From NCBI GenBank assembly GCA_007751255.1, contig CP036296.1, positions 6,014,001 to 6,078,000 on the forward strand: 64,000 nt of DNA, given 5' to 3'. Position 1 is the first letter of the stretch, and the number at the start of each line of letters is the position of its first letter. This stretch comes from Engelhardtia mirabilis (GTDB taxonomy: Bacteria > Planctomycetota > UBA1135 > GCA-002686595). The position numbers and the translations under genes are program-made. Below are positions 60,244 to 64,000 of this stretch, in pieces. Below the pieces are notes generated by a model. It saw only the letters and a list, made by a program, of their open reading frames with translations, ran no database searches and was not told where the DNA came from.

Positions 60244-60666
60244 GTGAAGAACGACACCCCCGATCCTTCCAACCGCGTCGCCAAGACCGACGACCAGTGG
60301 CGTGCCGAGTTGACGCCGCTGCAGTACCAAGTCGCACGCCAAGGGGGCACCGAGCGTCCCTTCACGGGCGAGTACACCGACACGACCACGGCGGGCACGT
60401 ACCTGTGCGTCTGCTGCGGCACCAAGCTGTTCCGCTCGGACGGCAAGTTCCACTCGGGCTGCGGCTGGCCGAGCTTCTTCGAGCCCCTCGACGGCGCGAA
60501 CCTGATCGAGCTCGAGGACACGAGCCACGGCATGCGGCGCACGGAGATCCGTTGCGGCGGCTGCGACGCGCACCTGGGGCACCTGTTCCCGGACGGGCCG
60601 AAGCCGACGGGGCTGCGTTACTGCATCAACTCCGTCTGCCTCGAGCTCGAGCCGGACGAGGACTGA
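60244..60666 (+). CDS. msrB: Peptide-methionine (R)-S-oxide reductase
   Basis: 140 residues from GTG 60244. Reduces methionine-R-sulfoxide in oxidised proteins. Two zinc CxxC pairs (Cys55/Cys58 in CVCCG and Cys104/Cys107 in CGGC), a [10 protein letters not shown] block with Cys73 and the catalytic Cys127 in RYCINS are all present. Length and motifs are standard for free-standing MsrB. No signal peptide, so cytoplasmic. The next gene starts 3 bp after its stop, so the two are in one operon. Confidence 0.95.
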   Translation: MKNDTPDPSNRVAKTDDQWRAELTPLQYQVARQGGTERPFTGEYTDTTTAGTYLCVCCGTKLFRSDGKFHSGCGWPSFFEPLDGANLIELEDTSHGMRRTEIRCGGCDAHLGHLFPDGPKPTGLRYCINSVCLELEPDED

Positions 60667-60669
60667 GCC

Positions 60670-62166
60670 GTGGCCGCCGTGCTCTGCAGCCTGATCGCGG
60701 CGCTGGCCCTCGCCACCCAGGAGGGGCCGCCGCGGCCCAACCTGATCCTGGTCATGACCGACCAGCACCGGGGCGACGTCCTCGGCGTCGAAGGCACTTG
60801 GCCGGTGCGAACGCCCAACCTCGATCGCCTGGCGCGGGAAGGCCTGCGCTTCGAGCACGCCTACGCCTCGGTGCCCTCGTGCACGCCTTCGCGGGCCGCG
60901 CTGTTGACCGGGCGCGCGCCCTGGAACCACGGCCTGCTCGGCTATTCGCGCATCCCGACGCGCTACCCCACTGAGCTGCCGCGCCTGTTCTCGGGCGCCG
61001 GCTGGACGACCCACGCGATCGGCAAGAACCACTTCTTTCCCCAGCGAAGCACCCACGGCTGGCAGACGGTCGAGCTGGACGAATCGGGGCGGGTGGAGAG
61101 CGACGACTTCGTCTCCGACTACCGCCAGTGGTTCGCGCGCCGGGCACCGGACGCGGACCCCGACGCCACGGGGATCGGCTTCAACGACCACCGCGCGGGT
61201 GCCTACGTGCTGCCCGAGGCGCTGCATCCGACGAGCTGGACGGGCGATCGGGCGGTGGCGTTCGTCCAGGACTGGCACGGCGAGGCGCCGTTCCTCTTGA
61301 AGGTCAGCTTCGCGCGGCCCCACAGCCCCTACGACCCGCCGGCTCGGCTGCTCGAGCACTACACCGAGGTCGAGATGCCCGCCGCGGCCCGGGCTGATTG
61401 GTCCGACGACCAGTTCGGATCGATCGTCGACGAGGCGGACTTCACGGCGGCGCGCAACAACCTGCCGCAGGCGGCGGTGATTGCAGCCCGACGGGCCTAC
61501 TGCGCCAACGTCGAGTTCATCGACGAGCAGATCGGCCGGCTCCTGGCAGCGCTCGAGGCGCGCGACGAACTCGACGACTGCGTGATCCTGTTCACCTCGG
61601 ATCACGGCGACATGCTCGGCGACCACCACCTGTGGCGGAAGACCTACGCCTACGAGGGCTCGGCGCGGATCCCGATGTTGGTCTGGTGGGGCGAAGACGC
61701 CTTGGGCGAGGAAGCGCCCGAGCGCGGCCAAGTGCTGCCGCAGCCGGTGGAGCTGCGCGACGTGCTACCGACCCTCTTGGACGCCGCCGGACTACCCTGC
61801 CCCGAAGACGTGGACGGCGCGTCGATGCTCGATCTCGGCCGAGGCGGAACGTCGTGGCGTCCCTGGCTCGATCTGGAGCACGCCACCTGCTACTGGCCCG
61901 GCAACGTCTGGACCGCACTGACCGACGGCCGCTGGAAGTACGTATTCCACGCCTTCGACGGCACCGAGCAGCTCTTCGACCTGGACGCCGATCCGCGCGA
62001 AGAGCGCGACCTGGCGAGGGATCCCGACCACGCCACGCTCCTGGCCCTCTGGCGCGCGCACATGGGCGAGCACCTGGCTGAGCGCGGCGAGAACTGGGTC
62101 ACGCAGGATGGTTCACCCGCGGTCCGCACCGGGACGATCCTGCACTCGCCGGGCTACCCTCGGTAG
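60670..62166 (+). CDS. Sulfatase (type I, formylglycine-dependent), exported
   Basis: 498 residues from GTG 60670. Signal-like start (VLCSLIAALALATQ), then the sulfatase core: metal site NLILVMTDQHRGD, the formylglycine signature CTPSRAALLTG with Cys71, FTSDHGDMLGDHHLWRK and the C-terminal WKYVFHAFDGTEQLFDLDAD. It hydrolyses sulfate esters, probably of algal or mucin polysaccharides outside the cytoplasm; exact substrate unknown. A formylglycine-generating enzyme is not in the window. Sulfatases in large numbers are typical of marine planctomycetes. Coupled with msrB. Confidence 0.92.
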   Translation: MAAVLCSLIAALALATQEGPPRPNLILVMTDQHRGDVLGVEGTWPVRTPNLDRLAREGLRFEHAYASVPSCTPSRAALLTGRAPWNHGLLGYSRIPTRYPTELPRLFSGAGWTTHAIGKNHFFPQRSTHGWQTVELDESGRVESDDFVSDYRQWFARRAPDADPDATGIGFNDHRAGAYVLPEALHPTSWTGDRAVAFVQDWHGEAPFLLKVSFARPHSPYDPPARLLEHYTEVEMPAAARADWSDDQFGSIVDEADFTAARNNLPQAAVIAARRAYCANVEFIDEQIGRLLAALEARDELDDCVILFTSDHGDMLGDHHLWRKTYAYEGSARIPMLVWWGEDALGEEAPERGQVLPQPVELRDVLPTLLDAAGLPCPEDVDGASMLDLGRGGTSWRPWLDLEHATCYWPGNVWTALTDGRWKYVFHAFDGTEQLFDLDADPREERDLARDPDHATLLALWRAHMGEHLAERGENWVTQDGSPAVRTGTILHSPGYPR

Positions 62167-62196
62167 CGCCCTCGCTCGGGGCGCGTGAGGCGTTCG

Positions 62197-64000
62197 TCAA
62201 GGCATCCCGACCAGCGGCCGGGCGGGGCTGAAGCGGATCGAGAGCGACGGCACCGTGTCGATCGTCCAGCCCTGGAGCAGCAGTCGCGCGCCGAGCAAGG
62301 CGGGGTCCGGAGGCAGCTCGAAGACGTCGACCACGAGCCCGGCTCCGTCGCCGGCGTAGGTCCCGAGCGGGATCGAGGCGCCGAGCTGCACCACCAGCAG
62401 CATCTGCCAGAGATCCGGGATCAAGATGTCCAAGGGCAGGGTCGTGGCCGCGACGGCCAGCTGTGCGAGCTGCCCCTGGGCGGCGTCGAACGACAGGGTG
62501 AACGGTTCGCCTAGCGACTGGAAGATCGGCACCTCGACCCGCGGGCAATCGCCTTCGAGCAGCTCCAAGGTGGAGGTCCCGTCCTTCAGCTTGAACACCG
62601 GGCTCACCTCGCAGATCCGCAGGGTGCTGAACTGCTTGCTGCTGACGCGGATCATGCTGCCGCCGGTCACGTAGACCTTCGACTGCAGGACTTCGAGGGT
62701 CGGGTCGCCGCCCGTGATGTCGCAGTCCTCGAGGCTCACGGTCGCGCACCCGCTGACGGACAGCGCCGCGCGCCCGAGACCACTGATCGCCCCCACATCG
62801 AGGTCGGCGAAGCTGACGAACCCGTCGCAGTCCACGACCTCGACCAAGGGCTTGATCGAGGTGTTGCCCTTGACGTCGATCCCCAGCAGCAACAGGTCCG
62901 CGCCCGCGGGCACGCCCGCGATCCGTAGGGCGACGTCGTAGTCCTCCACGAGCACACCCGGCCCGTCGGCGACGATCGTCAAGCTGCGCACCGATGGATC
63001 GATGACCTGGAACCCGTCGTAGGTCCCGGGCTCGACGCGGATCACCGTCGACTGGGCGGTGGCGGCGTCGACCGCGGATTGGATGTCGGCGAACATGCCG
63101 CTCGGCCCGACGGTCAGCACGTTGCCGGGCAAGGCGGCCGAGTAGGGCTTGGCGTCGGCCAGGCCGAGCTGGTTCACGGTGCCGTCACCCAGAACCTCCG
63201 ACAGCCGGTAGAAGACGGGCACATTCGCGCCCAGGCCGATGTCGTCGAACAGGTACTGCGCCGGGCCCTGGGCCGGGAGTTCGACCAGGGTCGTGAAGGG
63301 TCCGGCCGCGCCCGGCGCACTCTCGAGCAGGTAGTGATCCGTGGCCAACTCGAAGCCGACCTCGAAGGACAGGGCCACCCGCTCGGGACCGTTCTTCGCC
63401 TCGAACACCGCGACCTGAGTCTGCGCGGGCAGGGGCAGCCAATCGATCAGCCCGTTCGGATCGTCGTCGCCAGACTCGCCGGCGAAGGAGCCGCCCGATC
63501 CATGGAGTGTCACGGGCCCGCCGCCGAGCCGGCGCACGTTGTAGGTGCCGACTCCGAGGGGGTCGCTGAAGGTCAGGCCGTAGCCGGCCTTGGTCGGCGC
63601 ATGGGTCAGGCTCAGCAGGGTCGATCCTGGACTCGGATGGGGCCCGGAGAACTCTCCGCTCCGCATGTCGTCCGGCGCCGGTGCGTAGCTCCCGCCGAGA
63701 GCGAGCCCCGCGGGTCCGACGTCGGCCACGAGGAAGTCCCGCGCGGCGAAGACGCCGTTGACGACGGCCGCATAGCCGCCGCCGGCGTGGCCCACGAGGG
63801 CCGCCGGAGTGCCCGGCGCACCGATCAACTCCAGGCGCCCGAGGTGGTCGACCAGGATCGAGCTGCCCGCGTCCAGGGCGAGCTCGGCACCCGCCTCCAC
63901 CGCCAACTCCCCACTCACCGAGAAGGGCACACCGGCAGTGCTCAGCCGCGCGCCGCCGCCGACCTCGAGCCGGCCACCGAAGAGCACCTCGACGCCATCG
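62197..64000 (-). CDS. Secreted beta-helix protein, 5' end beyond the window
   Basis: At least 600 residues; the frame continues past 64000, so signal peptide and start are not seen. The visible N-terminal part is Gly/Ala/Leu-rich with beta-helix rungs (RLEVGGGARLSTAG, GELAVEAGAELALDAGSSIL). The middle has a pectate-lyase-like turn (GPSGMFADIQSAVDAA, TVIRVEPGTYDGFQVI). The end contains DPALLGARLLLQGWTID, the shared C-terminal motif. It probably acts at the cell surface on polysaccharide, but catalytic residues are not identifiable. Convergent with the sulfatase; 30 bp between the stop codons. Confidence 0.82.
   Translation of the reverse strand, partial: DGVEVLFGGRLEVGGGARLSTAGVPFSVSGELAVEAGAELALDAGSSILVDHLGRLELIGAPGTPAALVGHAGGGYAAVVNGVFAARDFLVADVGPAGLALGGSYAPAPDDMRSGEFSGPHPSPGSTLLSLTHAPTKAGYGLTFSDPLGVGTYNVRRLGGGPVTLHGSGGSFAGESGDDDPNGLIDWLPLPAQTQVAVFEAKNGPERVALSFEVGFELATDHYLLESAPGAAGPFTTLVELPAQGPAQYLFDDIGLGANVPVFYRLSEVLGDGTVNQLGLADAKPYSAALPGNVLTVGPSGMFADIQSAVDAATAQSTVIRVEPGTYDGFQVIDPSVRSLTIVADGPGVLVEDYDVALRIAGVPAGADLLLLGIDVKGNTSIKPLVEVVDCDGFVSFADLDVGAISGLGRAALSVSGCATVSLEDCDITGGDPTLEVLQSKVYVTGGSMIRVSSKQFSTLRICEVSPVFKLKDGTSTLELLEGDCPRVEVPIFQSLGEPFTLSFDAAQGQLAQLAVAATTLPLDILIPDLWQMLLVVQLGASIPLGTYAGDGAGLVVDVFELPPDPALLGARLLLQGWTIDTVPSLSIRFSPARPLVGMP

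Overview
The window is 64 kb of very GC-rich bacterial DNA (about 70% by eye, third codon positions almost all G or C) with dense genes, many GTG/TTG starts and no rRNA, tRNA, CRISPR array, insertion sequence or phage. The gene content suggests an environmental, probably aquatic, member of the Planctomycetota. It has many large secreted FG-GAP/VCBS beta-propeller proteins, an ECF sigma factor beside a transmembrane Ser/Thr kinase with TPR-like repeats, a sigma factor fused to a membrane-anchored beta-rich region, a sulfatase, a sialidase with a sialate O-acetylesterase, and C-terminal domains shared between otherwise unrelated exported proteins. The phylum call is inference; no marker gene (rRNA, ribosomal protein) is present to prove it.

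Layout. 1-8.3 kb: an FAD monooxygenase/NADH:flavin oxidoreductase fusion coupled to a truncated membrane-protein gene, a truncated hemoglobin, small proteins, an FG-GAP protein, malic enzyme and a DUF4336 protein. 8.3-20.6 kb: five paralogous single-pass, beta-rich surface proteins on the minus strand, three of them in a tight operon, with a divergent acetylesterase/sialidase pair in the middle. 20.7-25.5 kb: PhzF-like isomerase, PAS protein, a 39-residue Cys/Lys protein, SMUG-type uracil-DNA glycosylase, a coiled-coil lipoprotein and a YjbR-like protein. 25.8-28.5 kb: the sigma-factor/transmembrane/beta-domain fusion, whose exported half resembles the five paralogs. 28.5-34.7 kb: MFS transporter, a heterodimeric ABC exporter and a ketopantoate-reductase-like enzyme. 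34.8-38.2 kb: divergent Ser/Thr kinase and ECF sigma factor. 38.2-47 kb: a 947-residue FG-GAP protein, a deoxyhypusine-synthase-like enzyme, and a KamA-type radical SAM enzyme between two paralogous VCBS proteins. 47.1-48.1 kb: hemF. 48.3-53.8 kb: secreted subtilase, ECF sigma factor, small adaptor-like protein and a TPR-CHAT caspase-like protease, all overlapping or closely spaced. 53.9-57.2 kb: a three-gene ABC-2 type exporter. 57.4-64 kb: a Gly-rich exported protein, another FG-GAP protein, MsrB, a sulfatase and a beta-helix protein cut by the window edge.

Three themes stand out. First, three ECF-type sigma factors each come with a different candidate signalling partner: a membrane-tethered beta region in the same polypeptide, a divergent kinase, and a subtilase/CHAT protease operon. 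Second, exported proteins share modules: the five-paralog family, a common C-terminal domain on three FG-GAP proteins and the beta-helix protein, and the paired VCBS proteins. Third, two perfect palindromes of 113 and 125 bp, built by mirroring short repeat units that carry terminal inverted repeats, sit between genes; one unit recurs as a single copy 13 kb away.
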